Of a stretch of 64,000 nucleotides of DNA, positions 53,508-62,631 are shown in pieces. The notes beneath the pieces are model-generated. The model did no database searches and was not told the DNA's origin. It saw only the letters and a list, made by a program, of their open reading frames with translations. This DNA is from Pseudomaricurvus sp050633365. GTDB lineage: Bacteria; Pseudomonadota; Gammaproteobacteria; Pseudomonadales; Cellvibrionaceae. Within the stretch, counting starts at the first letter, position 1. Every line of letters starts with the position of its first letter. The stretch spans positions 45,824 to 109,823 of the forward strand of contig JBOEGJ010000004.1 in assembly GCA_050633365.1 (NCBI GenBank), given 5' to 3'. Made by a program: the position numbers and the translations under genes.

Positions 53508-54065
53508 ATGAAAAATAAACCCCTTAAACGATTTTTCCATCCTGCGATCTATGTTCTCAGTTTGTCGTGCGTTTTGATCGGCGGCTTTTTCTTGAGTACT
53601 GAAAAGCTCGTTGTCGATCGAGGTGAAGCGGGCGTCTTATGGAAACGATTTTCGGGAGAAACCGAGCGATACAGCGACGGGAGTTATCGTATTAGCCGCT
53701 TTAATCGATTGTACGTCTACGATGTCGGCTTGCAGCAACGAAAGACCAGCTTTAACGCGATCGATCTTGACGGCCGCCGAATCGAGGTCTCGGCCGTAAT
53801 CGAGTTTACGCTAGTCGAGCATAAGCTCGATCAACTGCACGCCGATATCGGTCCCAATTATGCTGATCTTTTCCTTTTGCCCGAAGTTACTTCGGTGATT
53901 CGCCAATGGATTGGTTTCAACCGCGTGGGCGTTCTCGGGGCAGAGACTCGCTTGGCGAGTGAAAAGCTAAACCTATCGGTGCTCGAGGATTCGATGCGGG
54001 GTTGGATCAAAATCCAGAAAATATCAGAGGTCTCCGTAGCTTTGTCTTCGAAGGCTGTGGATTAA
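53508..54065 (+). CDS. Short membrane-anchored SPFH/prohibitin-like protein
   Basis: About 185 residues from ATG 53508 (MKNKPLKRFF), 13 bp after the repeat protein; an upstream start at 53472 would overlap that gene. One membrane helix (about 10-30, YVLSLSCVLIGGFFLS) is followed by a sequence resembling the SPFH domain: VVDRGEAGVLWKRFSGE, YDVGLQQRKTSFNAIDLDGRRIEVSAVIEFTLVE and LLPEVTSVIRQWI. Unlike stomatins it has no long coiled-coil tail. It may organise a membrane complex with its exported partner. Function is not known. Confidence 0.65.
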   Translation: MKNKPLKRFFHPAIYVLSLSCVLIGGFFLSTEKLVVDRGEAGVLWKRFSGETERYSDGSYRISRFNRLYVYDVGLQQRKTSFNAIDLDGRRIEVSAVIEFTLVEHKLDQLHADIGPNYADLFLLPEVTSVIRQWIGFNRVGVLGAETRLASEKLNLSVLEDSMRGWIKIQKISEVSVALSSKAVD

Positions 54066-54118
54066 ATTTCTGAAACAGGTTCCTGGCAGGTTCAATGCTT
54101 GGCTGCGGTGTTCAGAGA

Positions 54119-54874
54119 TTATTCGTCAAATAATTCGCGGTGATTGAGCTGTCTGAGCATGGCGCCATTGGGCAGGCAGGTCGAATCTCTGTGTTTTAAC
54201 AACTCTGGGTGATGATCACAAAAGAGAATGTCCAGCGACAAACGATTGCCACCGTAGAGACCGCGGTGAATCATGTTGGCTGAAAATACCAGCAGATCGC
54301 CCGCGCTCAGCGGGAGTGTTAGACCGGTTGAAAGATCGTCGGAATTATGCGCTCCGTCTCTTTCGAGTCGAACATTTAGTTCTTCTTCGCTATCCCAATT
54401 TTGGTGGCTCGCGGGAACCAGTTCAATGCCTGGCTCGTCGTAAAGTGGAATTCGGCAGTGAATCACATTATGTGTGTGAAGGCTTTCGCGCTGTTCTTGC
54501 AGTGATAGATGATATTGTGGATCGCGATGCCAGTAGTTTTTTTGTTGCGGATTCACGGGATTAAAAAACAGCTGAGTGTTCATGAACGCCATGCGATCAG
54601 GGAAAATCCCTCGCACCGCATTGATGAGGGCATCGTCGGTTATCCAGCGATACAGAGTTAGGCGATCGTCATCACCGAGTATCGACGGGCCGGTTAGGTA
54701 GGCCGAGTTAACCGCCTTGTCCTGATAAAAGGCTTGATGTTCTTGAATCCAGCGGCGGTGAAAGCGCTCGATGATCACCTTGAGTTCAACAAGAGCACTG
54801 GCCGAATAGAACTTAGGAAAATAGCAGTAGCCATTCCGCCAATAGTGCTCTTGTGGTTCAATTTGGCTCGTCAT
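54119..54874 (-). CDS. PhyH-family Fe(II)/2-oxoglutarate dioxygenase
   Basis: A 251-residue cytoplasmic protein of the phytanoyl-CoA dioxygenase superfamily. The iron-binding triad is visible as His and Asp in WHRDPQYH and the distal His in MIHRGLYGGNRLSLDI, where the Arg should bind 2-oxoglutarate. GIELVPASHQNW is the typical strand segment. It lies 51 bp after the multicopper oxidase gene on the same strand, at the end of the iron-regulated run, so it may be cotranscribed. The substrate is unknown. Confidence 0.85.
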   Translation of the reverse strand: MTSQIEPQEHYWRNGYCYFPKFYSASALVELKVIIERFHRRWIQEHQAFYQDKAVNSAYLTGPSILGDDDRLTLYRWITDDALINAVRGIFPDRMAFMNTQLFFNPVNPQQKNYWHRDPQYHLSLQEQRESLHTHNVIHCRIPLYDEPGIELVPASHQNWDSEEELNVRLERDGAHNSDDLSTGLTLPLSAGDLLVFSANMIHRGLYGGNRLSLDILFCDHHPELLKHRDSTCLPNGAMLRQLNHRELFDE

Positions 54875-54925
54875 CGGGTGGTCTTCATTCCTTTCACTTC
54901 AGGGGGCTATCGTCGTTTAGTTAGT

Positions 54926-56341
54926 CTAGGAAATCTCGATATACCCCATCAAGCCGGTTTTCATATGCTCAATCACATGGCAGTGATACATCCAGCGGCC
55001 GGGGTTGTCAGCCACAAAGGCAATTTTGACGCGTTCGTTTTTCTCCATCAAAACCGTATCGGTAAAAAATGGATCGATGGCCTTTTTGGTGGACTTCAAT
55101 ACCTTAAACATAACCCCGTGAATGTGAATGGGGTGATGATGTGGGGTGTTGTTTTTCAAATCAAAAATATAGGTCTTACCCAGTGTTAACTGCGCTAAAG
55201 GTGCGGGGATATTATTGTGACTCATGCCTTCCCAGGCGCGGCGATTAATAGTCCAAAACTTGTGCTTGGCTTTGCCTTGATCGTCGGCGGGAGTGATGGC
55301 GCCTTCCCACTCGAACACAAACTTGAGGGTTTCCGCGTTGGCCAAATCGGGTTCCGGTAAGGGATTAAGCGGCAAGCGCGGCATGGGATAATCTTGCAGC
55401 GATTGATCATCGATACTCTGTGAGCCAGCGGCCACCGAGTTAAGCGTCAAAAACTCAAAGAAAATTCGGCCCTTACCGTTCTCGATGGTGATGGTTTCGC
55501 CGACGGCGGGTGTCTTAAGTACCAGATCAAAGCGCATACCCGCACCTATGGCGTGTTGAGTAAATGGCTTGGGTTCTGGCAGTGGATTGGCGTCGATACT
55601 GGCGAGATAAGCGGGATGATCTTTTACCCTAACGGTGTACACCAAGGTGTTGTCGACGTTGGCAAAGCGCAGTCGAATCCAGCTGTTGGCGGGCACGTCG
55701 ATACGCGGTTTATTTACCCCGTTAATGGTTTCGTAATTACCGGGCGTGCCCATGCGCGCGGCGTAACGTGGAATGCTCAGTGGTTTAAACGAGCCGTCGT
55801 CGTTGAGGTGCCAATTTTTAATCATCAACGGAATGTCGGCGGCAAACTCATTGGGTGAAAAATTTGGGGAGTCGGCCTCATCTACAATCAACAGCCCGAC
55901 CAAGCCTTTACCCAATTGCTCGACGCTGTTGACGTGAGGGTGATACCAAAAGGTGCCCGCGTCCGGCGGTGTAAAACGATAGACAAAGGATTCGCCGGGC
56001 ATGATTGGCATCTGTGATAAAAATGGAACCCCGTCCATGGCGATGTCGATACGAATACCGTGCCAGTGAATGGTGGTAGGTTGATCGAGTTTATTCACGA
56101 CGGTAATGGTAATGGGGCGGCCTTGTTTGGCGCGCAATACCGGCGACGGGTATTGTCCATTAAAGCCCAGTCCCGGTGTTTGCGTATTGGGAATCAATTC
56201 AAACGGCGCTGCCTCAAGGGTGAGGGTGTATTCGTAATCGCCGCTTTGGCTCAGGTTTATGATGGGGGCGCAGCCATTCAGCGACAGACCGGCGCCAAGT
56301 AATGCGCCGCCTTGTAAGAATTTTCGACGATTGATCGACAT
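54926..56341 (-). CDS. Tat-exported multicopper oxidase
   Basis: A 471-residue cupredoxin-type oxidase. The Tat signal NRRKFLQGG (about residue 4) ends in a lipobox-like LNGC. Copper ligands sit in TTIHWHGIR, TFWYHPHV, HHPIHIHG and the C-terminal HCHVIEHMKTGL, where the axial position of the type 1 copper is Leu instead of Met; this usually raises its redox potential. Relatives include CueO and ferroxidases. It lies 6 bp after the DUF1513 gene in an iron-linked operon, so oxidation of Fe(II) or Cu(I) in the periplasm is likely. Substrate unproven. Confidence 0.9.
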   Translation of the reverse strand: MSINRRKFLQGGALLGAGLSLNGCAPIINLSQSGDYEYTLTLEAAPFELIPNTQTPGLGFNGQYPSPVLRAKQGRPITITVVNKLDQPTTIHWHGIRIDIAMDGVPFLSQMPIMPGESFVYRFTPPDAGTFWYHPHVNSVEQLGKGLVGLLIVDEADSPNFSPNEFAADIPLMIKNWHLNDDGSFKPLSIPRYAARMGTPGNYETINGVNKPRIDVPANSWIRLRFANVDNTLVYTVRVKDHPAYLASIDANPLPEPKPFTQHAIGAGMRFDLVLKTPAVGETITIENGKGRIFFEFLTLNSVAAGSQSIDDQSLQDYPMPRLPLNPLPEPDLANAETLKFVFEWEGAITPADDQGKAKHKFWTINRRAWEGMSHNNIPAPLAQLTLGKTYIFDLKNNTPHHHPIHIHGVMFKVLKSTKKAIDPFFTDTVLMEKNERVKIAFVADNPGRWMYHCHVIEHMKTGLMGYIEIS

Positions 56342-56347
56342 AAATAA

Positions 56348-57598
56348 CTAGCCTGTAACTCGAGGTTGATTGATGTTTGGATCGTCGGAATTAACCACGC
56401 TCATGTGATTGTCCCAACTGCGGTGGGCAAAATAAAACGGCGAGCTATTCGACGATGTATGAGTCTGTGTTGAGGGTGCCGACGACGATGCCGATGAGAG
56501 GGCACTAATTTGGCCGATGCCATTGCTGACAAAAAACTGTTTATTGTTTGGCGAGAAAGCCAAGCCCGCGCCATCGCGCTGGGTGTGGATCGATTGCACC
56601 GAGCGGCTGTGTAAGTCCCAGCGGCTAATGATATCGCCGCGGGGCGAACTCAACAGTAAGTGAGACGCCTGCGGGTTCATACACACGCTGCCGATGTATT
56701 GTTGGTGTCGTTGCCAGTCGAGATCGCTGGCCTGCAGCGGTTGCAATTGATCTTCACCGTGATGGGTGTAGGCAAGAGGCAGTTGTTGCATCGGGTCTCC
56801 CTCAAACTGAATGCCGATGGCAACTTGATCTTCCTCACTCACATCAATATGACGAATACTCTGTTGGTGGTTAGGCGGTTTGAATGTATCGATCACTTGT
56901 CCTGTTTGGCTATCGAGATAGCTTAACGACGGCTGCATAGTGGCTATGTTTAGTTTTTTTCGTCCTCGTGCCGGGTGCGTTAATATACCGCCATTGGCAA
57001 CCACCAAGGTTTTTTGATCCGACAATAATTCGATTTGGTGGGGGCCGATACCAGCACTCGAAAACTCATCGAGTCTTTTAAAATTATCGCCGACGTCGTA
57101 GACCGCAATACAGCCTTGTTGACGATCGAAAGCGTTTTCACTGGTGAACAAATAGCGTCCATCGCGACTGACACAACCGTGGCCAAAGAAGTGTCTCTGC
57201 GACGGAGCGCTGATCGTGTGGGTGATCGCCTTGCGCTCAACATCGACCACGTAAAAGTGAGTGCCAGGACGTCGGGCAAAAAAGATCACCTGCCGGCTTT
57301 GGGGCAACGCCAAACTGTCGTGGACCCGCTGAGGCACGGGTAAATCAAAGGCCAAGCGACCATCGGTGTAAATTCCGGCAATACCATAACGGGAACTGCT
57401 GGTGGATTGGTTTGCCGCACCGGGTTGCGAGTCGCGATAGCCCGACAGCAATAGGCTATTGCTGTTTGCGTTGGACTTGCCTGTATCGAGCTCACAGGCG
57501 CCTAACCACGGTGTTAGTACCGACGCCGCGCCCAGCTTTGCACCTAGCTGTAACAAGCGGCGCCGATTGAGTGGCGGTACGGGCTTAGTCACCGTCAT
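56348..57598 (-). CDS. DUF1513 Tat-exported beta-propeller protein
   Basis: A 416-residue protein with the Tat motif NRRRLLQLG and a lipobox-like LGAC. The rest is a WD40/YVTN-like propeller in which FGHGCVSRDGRYLFTSENAFD and GIGPHQIELLSDQKTLVVANGG are DUF1513 hallmarks. In several gammaproteobacteria DUF1513 follows imelysin and di-haem DUF1111 genes in iron-regulated operons, as here. It overlaps the preceding imelysin gene by 14 bases, showing translational coupling. Function unknown. Confidence 0.88.
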   Translation of the reverse strand: MTVTKPVPPLNRRRLLQLGAKLGAASVLTPWLGACELDTGKSNANSNSLLLSGYRDSQPGAANQSTSSSRYGIAGIYTDGRLAFDLPVPQRVHDSLALPQSRQVIFFARRPGTHFYVVDVERKAITHTISAPSQRHFFGHGCVSRDGRYLFTSENAFDRQQGCIAVYDVGDNFKRLDEFSSAGIGPHQIELLSDQKTLVVANGGILTHPARGRKKLNIATMQPSLSYLDSQTGQVIDTFKPPNHQQSIRHIDVSEEDQVAIGIQFEGDPMQQLPLAYTHHGEDQLQPLQASDLDWQRHQQYIGSVCMNPQASHLLLSSPRGDIISRWDLHSRSVQSIHTQRDGAGLAFSPNNKQFFVSNGIGQISALSSASSSAPSTQTHTSSNSSPFYFAHRSWDNHMSVVNSDDPNINQPRVTG

Positions 57599-58688
57599 TG
57601 TTGTTGAAACCCAATTGGATATTCAGCGCGGTGGGGATGTCGGTTTTAAAGTGTTGAGTTAATTGCAGTAAATGATTTTGCAAACTTACTGCGGCCGGGG
57701 CTTGGGGTTGACTGAGTTGCTCAAACAGCGAAGCGGGCATTGTCTCGATGGCGTAGCGAGTTTTCTGTAAGTTCTGGGTGATGCTTTCGGCCAAGGTAGC
57801 GAGACCTTTTTGCCGCAGATAGATTCCCAGCCCGCCTTCAACCATCAAGTCTTCAACACTGCTCACGTTTGCCAGTAAGTTCTCTTTGGAATGCTGCGAG
57901 CGCCAAGATTCAAGCAAGTATGGATTCAACCGTTGGACTTTGGTATTCAGCCCCAGTGCCATGGTGAGCTTGCGGTTACTGATGTTCTCAACTTGCGTGA
58001 GAAAACTGTCAATAACCACCGCCACTGCATGCGCTTGGGTGGGGTATTCGGGGTTTTTGTCATTGGCGCTCAATAGCTGCGTTTGGTATCGCAACCATTG
58101 GCTGTTGAGTTGCTCGCTGGTATTGGCCAAATGATTGGCAATCACTTGTGCCAGTGAGCATTGTGCGTTGTGGTCGCCGTATTTATCGGCCTGCTCGTCA
58201 AATAAAAGGTATTCGAGGGCGGGTAGCCCGTGGGTGACAACGCTGGCCTTTTTTAAACTCTCCAGTGTTTGCTCGTCGGCTGTTTTCAATAAAGGCTTCA
58301 GCTTTTTGGCGATGAGATTTTTTTTGTCGGGCCAGAACTGATATTCCCAGGCAAGGTTGTGTTCACGCAACGGACCAAATTGAATAGCTTGAGCCTTTTG
58401 CCAAGCCATCATGGTTGCGCGCCATTGGTTTTTTAAACTGACCGAATTCTCGTCGCTGCGGCAATGTTGCTCGACCTGTGCAGACAAGCTTTTAGTTTCT
58501 TCTGCCAAATTCAAATAATAGGGGCGTATTAATTGACTGTTGACGGATTCTAAAAAGACTTGTTCTGGGGATGTCTTTGAGCAAGCGGTTAATACCAGCG
58601 CAAAGGTCAGCGGGATGCTCAACGAGAGCCCAAACTTGGTCGACCTTTTGGCCCGAGTTTGTTGGGGTTGAGTTGTGCACTTAAACAT
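57585..58688 (-). CDS. Imelysin-family lipoprotein (peptidase M75 fold), second copy
   Basis: A 367-residue protein with a signal peptide and lipobox LTAC (about residue 36). The imelysin region shows RATMMAWQKAQAIQFGPLREHN (a variant GxHxxE-region helix), HGLPALEYLLFDE and helix repeats typical of the M75/insulin-cleaving membrane protein family. Imelysins are now linked to periplasmic iron binding rather than proteolysis. It is distinct from the copy at 60498. It overlaps the DUF1513 gene by 14 bases and lies 160 bp after the di-haem gene. Confidence 0.85.
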   Translation of the reverse strand: MFKCTTQPQQTRAKRSTKFGLSLSIPLTFALVLTACSKTSPEQVFLESVNSQLIRPYYLNLAEETKSLSAQVEQHCRSDENSVSLKNQWRATMMAWQKAQAIQFGPLREHNLAWEYQFWPDKKNLIAKKLKPLLKTADEQTLESLKKASVVTHGLPALEYLLFDEQADKYGDHNAQCSLAQVIANHLANTSEQLNSQWLRYQTQLLSANDKNPEYPTQAHAVAVVIDSFLTQVENISNRKLTMALGLNTKVQRLNPYLLESWRSQHSKENLLANVSSVEDLMVEGGLGIYLRQKGLATLAESITQNLQKTRYAIETMPASLFEQLSQPQAPAAVSLQNHLLQLTQHFKTDIPTALNIQLGFNNNDGD

Positions 58689-58848
58689 AACAAAGCCTTG
58701 AGTAACGGTTCTTAGAGATGAATAAAGGTTGAGGTGATTGTACGCTATTGAGGCAGGGGAATCTGTTGGAAATTGGCGGCACTAGAAAGAATTTTACGCA
58801 GCAGTGCGCAGCGCAATTCTATTGCCGGATTCTACGCGCTTCGCGTTG

Positions 58849-60465
58849 TTAGAGGTCTCTCAGAAACGCCAACAGCGCTTGGCGTTGCTCTGGCGCCAAT
58901 TGCTGATAAAGATCGCGACTGCGCTGCGCTTCGCCGCCGTGCCACAAAATCGCCTCTTGTAAGTTGCGCGCGCGGCCATCGTGTAGGTAACTCTCGACGC
59001 CGGAGACCGCTTGAGTTAGGCCGATACCCCACAAGGGTGGAGTGCGCCACTCGCGCCCCGACGCCAAAAACTCTTGGCTGTGATCGGCAAGGCCTTCTCC
59101 CATATCGTGTAGCAATAGATCGGTATAAGGTTTGATGGACTGATTGGCTAACCACGGGTGGTGGTAGTCAGCGCGAGTGGTGTGACTCGAGGTATGGCAG
59201 CCATCGCAATTGAGTTGCGCAAAGATCGCTTCACCGGCCTTTACTCGAGAGTCTTGTGGGGTTCGGCGTTTAGGTACGGCGAGATTGCCGGTATAGAAAG
59301 TCACTTGATTCAGTAAGTGCGGCGCAACCTCGGGTTTGGGTCCAGATTTAGATGCACCTTTCGATTCCCCTGCAGGTTTTGGTTCAGCCTTAATCGCAGG
59401 CTTGCTTTTAGGCGTCAGGCCATTACCGTGCGCAGCCCGTTGATGGCAAGTGATCTGCGAGGTTTGGCAATTTTCTTGGCGAAATAAACTCGAAGTAATG
59501 CCCATGTCGCCATTAAAGGCGGCGGCATTTTGTTGTTCCAGACTGGGTTGTCCCGCCTTCCAGCCGAAGCGGCCGGGCTGCAATGATTGGCTGCGATTAT
59601 CCCACACCAGATTCAAGCGCCCGGAGATACCATCGTCATTGTTGTCGTTGGCATCTGCCAGCTGCGATAGGCGTTCATCGCCAATGGCCTCAAGCAACCC
59701 CAATCCAATCATCGGTGGCGCAATGCGGGCCGAGAGCCGAATGTTTGGGTGTAAAGAGCCGTAGGCTAATTGGCTAATGCCTAGAGTGGGTTGTCTGAGC
59801 TGAACCGTCTCGCCGCCGTTTAAGGTCACGTCCTGATACTGGTAATTCACGTTAATGATGCCCTCGGGTTTTAGGCCGGGCAGGGCAAAGTCTTGCAGTT
59901 GACCACCGTAATGCGGGTCCACATGATTGGCTTGATGGGGGGCGAGGGGCTGGTCACTGTCGACGCTTAAGCGCACCAGCATCGATACGTTTGCCTGTTG
60001 GGAGGTGATTGAACTGTCAGCGCTATCGCTGGGCGCATGACCACGGCCATCTTTGATGTGGCAATTTTGGCAGGCGTTGGTGTTAAACAGTGGTCCCAAG
60101 CCGTCTCGCGCTTTGGTGCTTGACGGCGCCGCAACCCAGGGGTTGCGAAAAAAACTATTGCCGACGCTAAAATCCAAACGCTGGCGAATGGGCATGTTTG
60201 CCGCCGGGCGAGAAAAGGCATTGTGGCCGGTGGCCTTAACGCGAGTGTCGTCGGCAGTGGCTGGCAAGCTCAGCAGCGGTGCTGCAATGACAGCACTTAG
60301 CCACAGCCTTGAGAAAGGCCGGGTTAAAAACAGGTGAGAAGGTGTAGTTATCAATAGATCTCGAAAACGCCGCAAGCGATTGGCCAATAGGGATGTTGCG
60401 CAGATCGATAAAAAACTCGATGTGCGCTTTGTGGTTGTACTCACCTGCGGCTTTTGCGTTTTCAA
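58849..60465 (-). CDS. Di-haem c-type cytochrome / oxidoreductase (DUF1111)
   Basis: A 538-residue exported protein of the DUF1111 (di-haem oxidoredoxin) family. Haem sites are NACQNCH near residue 134 and LNCDGCH near residue 415. FNTNACQNCHIKDGRG and DLLLHDMGEGLADH are typical. The start is uncertain, because a long basic N-terminal region precedes the hydrophobic signal (LWLSAVIAAPLLSLPATA). A Lys/Pro/Ser-rich insertion (PKSKPAIKAEPKPAGESK) lies in the middle and is unusual. Relatives are di-haem peroxidase-like proteins; in this setting a ferric-reductase or redox role is inferred. Confidence 0.88.
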   Translation of the reverse strand: MKTQKPQVSTTTKRTSSFLSICATSLLANRLRRFRDLLITTPSHLFLTRPFSRLWLSAVIAAPLLSLPATADDTRVKATGHNAFSRPAANMPIRQRLDFSVGNSFFRNPWVAAPSSTKARDGLGPLFNTNACQNCHIKDGRGHAPSDSADSSITSQQANVSMLVRLSVDSDQPLAPHQANHVDPHYGGQLQDFALPGLKPEGIINVNYQYQDVTLNGGETVQLRQPTLGISQLAYGSLHPNIRLSARIAPPMIGLGLLEAIGDERLSQLADANDNNDDGISGRLNLVWDNRSQSLQPGRFGWKAGQPSLEQQNAAAFNGDMGITSSLFRQENCQTSQITCHQRAAHGNGLTPKSKPAIKAEPKPAGESKGASKSGPKPEVAPHLLNQVTFYTGNLAVPKRRTPQDSRVKAGEAIFAQLNCDGCHTSSHTTRADYHHPWLANQSIKPYTDLLLHDMGEGLADHSQEFLASGREWRTPPLWGIGLTQAVSGVESYLHDGRARNLQEAILWHGGEAQRSRDLYQQLAPEQRQALLAFLRDL

Positions 60466-60497
60466 ACTTGGTTGAACCTGTCTCTCGTTACGCTCAA

Positions 60498-61763
60498 TTA
60501 GAAATCGTGATCGGCATTATCTGGGCTCAAGTTATCAATACCTAAAGCGCGTGCTGCCAGTTCCAGTTGCTCGGTTTCAAGTACTAGAGACTCAATGGCG
60601 CGATTGATCAAGGCTTCGCCTTCGGTGTTGCCTTCGGCAATGAGCTGATCAAACTTCTGGGGTTGCTCGCTGCGTTCGGCGCTGTCGACAATGGCTTGTA
60701 GGCTCAATTGCGCGCGGCGTAAGCTGATGTGCACTTGGCTGTTTAGCTCAGTATCTTTGGCTTCCACCAGATCCGATAGACTTGCGCCTTTGAGCAAGCG
60801 GCCGTTACTGCGGCGATATTCACCTTGATATACATTCTGAATACCCAATGCATTGTAAAAGTGCGAGTGGTGGGTGTTATCACTAAAACAGTCGTGTTCA
60901 TCTTCGGGTGAGTTAGCCTCGAGGGACACTTTTAAACGCTCACCGGCAAGCTCTCCCAGTGCCAGACTGCCCATGCCAAAAAGCATACGCGTCATGGCCG
61001 CTTTGGGGGGGATGGCCAGCAACTGTTGGCGATAGTTGTTGGCTTGATTGGGCGCCCACTGTTGGACCATGTCTTCTAAATCTGAGACCAACAACTGAGC
61101 AACCGCCTTGAGATAATCACGGCGACGATCGCAGTGCTTGTTACTGCATGCCTCTCCTAATGCGTAATCGCTAAAAGGGCGTTCACCTGCGCCGGGCTCG
61201 GTGCCGTTTAAGTCTTGTCCCCACAATAAAAATTCGATGGCGTGATAGCCGGTGGCGACGTTGGCTTCCGATCCGCCCAGCTCATTGAGGCTGGCCAGCA
61301 ATTCTGGGGTGAGGTTACTGATGTCGAGAGTTTCGCTGCCAAGTTGCAACTGCGTATTGGCAATTAGGTTGGCATCGGCGCCAATGTTGCCAAGCTCTGC
61401 CTCGTAATTTTCATCGTCGACATAATCGATCAAGCCTTCATCCAGTGGCCAAGCATTGAGTTGGCCCTCCCATTCGTCGACGTTAGCGTTACCAAAGCGG
61501 AACACTTCCGATTGTTGATAGCTGATTCGGGCTAAACGCCAAGCATTTTTGGCGTCTTCTAATGCGGCATTGCTGGGGGAGTCGAGCAGTTTGTCGATGC
61601 TGATGTTCAGTGCTCTGGCGCCAAAGAGGGCATCTTCAAAGGTGGCGTGGGCGATGTCTGTGTAGTGGTGGACAACGTCTTGTTCGGTGACCGCTTGAGC
61701 AGAGCCGGCTACTAGTGGTCCTAGTAGTCCGAAAGTGAAAGCGAGACGAGTGATCAGCGCCAT
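60498..61763 (-). CDS. Imelysin-family iron-regulated protein (IrpA/IcmP type), first gene of operon
   Basis: A 421-residue exported protein from ATG 61763 (MALITRLAF), chosen because AAGGGA precedes it and it starts a signal peptide ending SAQA; the frame runs to 61964, but that part contains the promoter. The imelysin domain shows GYHAIEFLLWGQDLNGTEPGAGERPFSDY, a strong family mark with the GxHxxE motif. FKVSLEANSPEDEHDCFSDNTHHSHF is a second likely metal-binding region. It acts in the periplasm or on the outer surface and is linked to iron uptake. A Fur-like box lies about 180 bp upstream. Confidence 0.9.
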   Translation of the reverse strand: MALITRLAFTFGLLGPLVAGSAQAVTEQDVVHHYTDIAHATFEDALFGARALNISIDKLLDSPSNAALEDAKNAWRLARISYQQSEVFRFGNANVDEWEGQLNAWPLDEGLIDYVDDENYEAELGNIGADANLIANTQLQLGSETLDISNLTPELLASLNELGGSEANVATGYHAIEFLLWGQDLNGTEPGAGERPFSDYALGEACSNKHCDRRRDYLKAVAQLLVSDLEDMVQQWAPNQANNYRQQLLAIPPKAAMTRMLFGMGSLALGELAGERLKVSLEANSPEDEHDCFSDNTHHSHFYNALGIQNVYQGEYRRSNGRLLKGASLSDLVEAKDTELNSQVHISLRRAQLSLQAIVDSAERSEQPQKFDQLIAEGNTEGEALINRAIESLVLETEQLELAARALGIDNLSPDNADHDF

Positions 61764-61935
61764 GGTGCATCCCTTATAAAAGTCTATGTAGTGGTGAATC
61801 GGTGTTAGACCGATCATCGACGCGCGGGGATGAGTTATAAATGCCCTGAGCGCGGCTGAGGGAATGTTACGAAAATTGTCAGAAAAATGCGAATAGTTAT
61901 CAAAAACGTTTAGTTTGCAAATTTGTTGTTGCAAG

Positions 61936-61950
61936 TGAGAATCATTATCG
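61936..61950. promoter_or_regulatory. Fur-box-like site before the imelysin operon
   Basis: TGAGAATCATTATCG matches 12 of 14 fixed bases of TGATAATnATTATCA, the best match in the window. It lies between the divergent starts at 61763 and 62013 and could control both. Confidence 0.7.
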
Positions 61951-62012
61951 ATAGTGTGTTTCATAGATTTCGATCTCTCATTGATTCAGACCGTTTTTAA
62001 GAGGACTTGCTC

Positions 62013-62492
62013 ATGGACACCGGTACCCAGCCATCGTCAACTCAAGTGTGGCGTTTTTTGTGCAATCACCATCGCCAGCAGTTAGAGGAGGATATCGATG
62101 GAGCCAAACGTTTTTGGGGCGAAACGGTGCTGGCCGCCCGAGAGCAGATCAGTCTGCTCAATTGGCCGCAAGCACTAGTGACTTATGGCAATGCTTGGGA
62201 GGCCTCAACCTTATTGTTGCATCGCGACACCAACCGCCACAGAGCCGAGCAGCGTTATTCCAGAACCGTCGCCGAATTTATTTATGCCATGCGCCGTGTT
62301 CAGCGCCGCTGCGATGCGAATGTTCTGTTTCAGTTGGCCAGTTGCGAATTGGAAAGCTTGCCGCTAAAGGGCTTAAAGCAAGATCTGATGGAGCCCATGG
62401 TCGAAGCCTTGGCCTGCGACTATCAAGAAGTGGCGCAATGGATGAGTGAGCTACCGAAGATGTCGGTCGCGGCGGGATCGAATATTCATTAG
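62013..62492 (+). CDS. Helical protein of unknown function divergent from the imelysin operon
   Basis: A 159-residue cytoplasmic protein from ATG 62013, with an AAGAGGA ribosome site. It has no signal and is largely helical and charged (WRFLCNHHRQQLEEDI, AAREQISLLNWPQAL, QRYSRTVAEFIYAMRRV). I recognise no family; the pattern resembles phasin-like or phage-type helical proteins. It shares the Fur-box region with the imelysin operon, so iron control is possible. A 36-bp palindrome follows the gene. Confidence 0.6.
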   Translation: MDTGTQPSSTQVWRFLCNHHRQQLEEDIDGAKRFWGETVLAAREQISLLNWPQALVTYGNAWEASTLLLHRDTNRHRAEQRYSRTVAEFIYAMRRVQRRCDANVLFQLASCELESLPLKGLKQDLMEPMVEALACDYQEVAQWMSELPKMSVAAGSNIH

Positions 62493-62519
62493 TAACAGCT
62501 CTCTGCGATTCTCTATTAC

Positions 62520-62555
62520 TCTCAATTGTCGATAATCGATTATCGACAATTGAGA
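62520..62555. repeat. 36-bp perfect palindrome behind the integrase gene
   Basis: A fully self-complementary sequence centred at 62537/62538 (inner part TCGATAATCGATTATCGA). It lies 28 bp after the helical-protein gene and 77 bp past the integrase stop. A short T-run follows on the plus strand, so it may be a terminator; it could also mark the integron boundary. Confidence 0.85.
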
Positions 62556-62631
62556 TCATTTTTGTCTGCGACGTTTGCTCAAACCTGAAGGCGATGTATT
62601 CAGTGATTTGTGCTTCTGATGAAGCCAAAAA

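Noticed and set aside
58773..59155. Open frames around the start-distal end of the DUF1111 gene, both strands
   Set aside because: Arg-rich translations in shifted frames of the cytochrome gene, with no ribosome site or family match.
62531..62544. Fur box in the palindrome core (GATAATCGATTATC)
   Set aside because: It has a two-base centre where the Fur 7-1-7 motif needs one, and it lies between gene ends rather than at a promoter.
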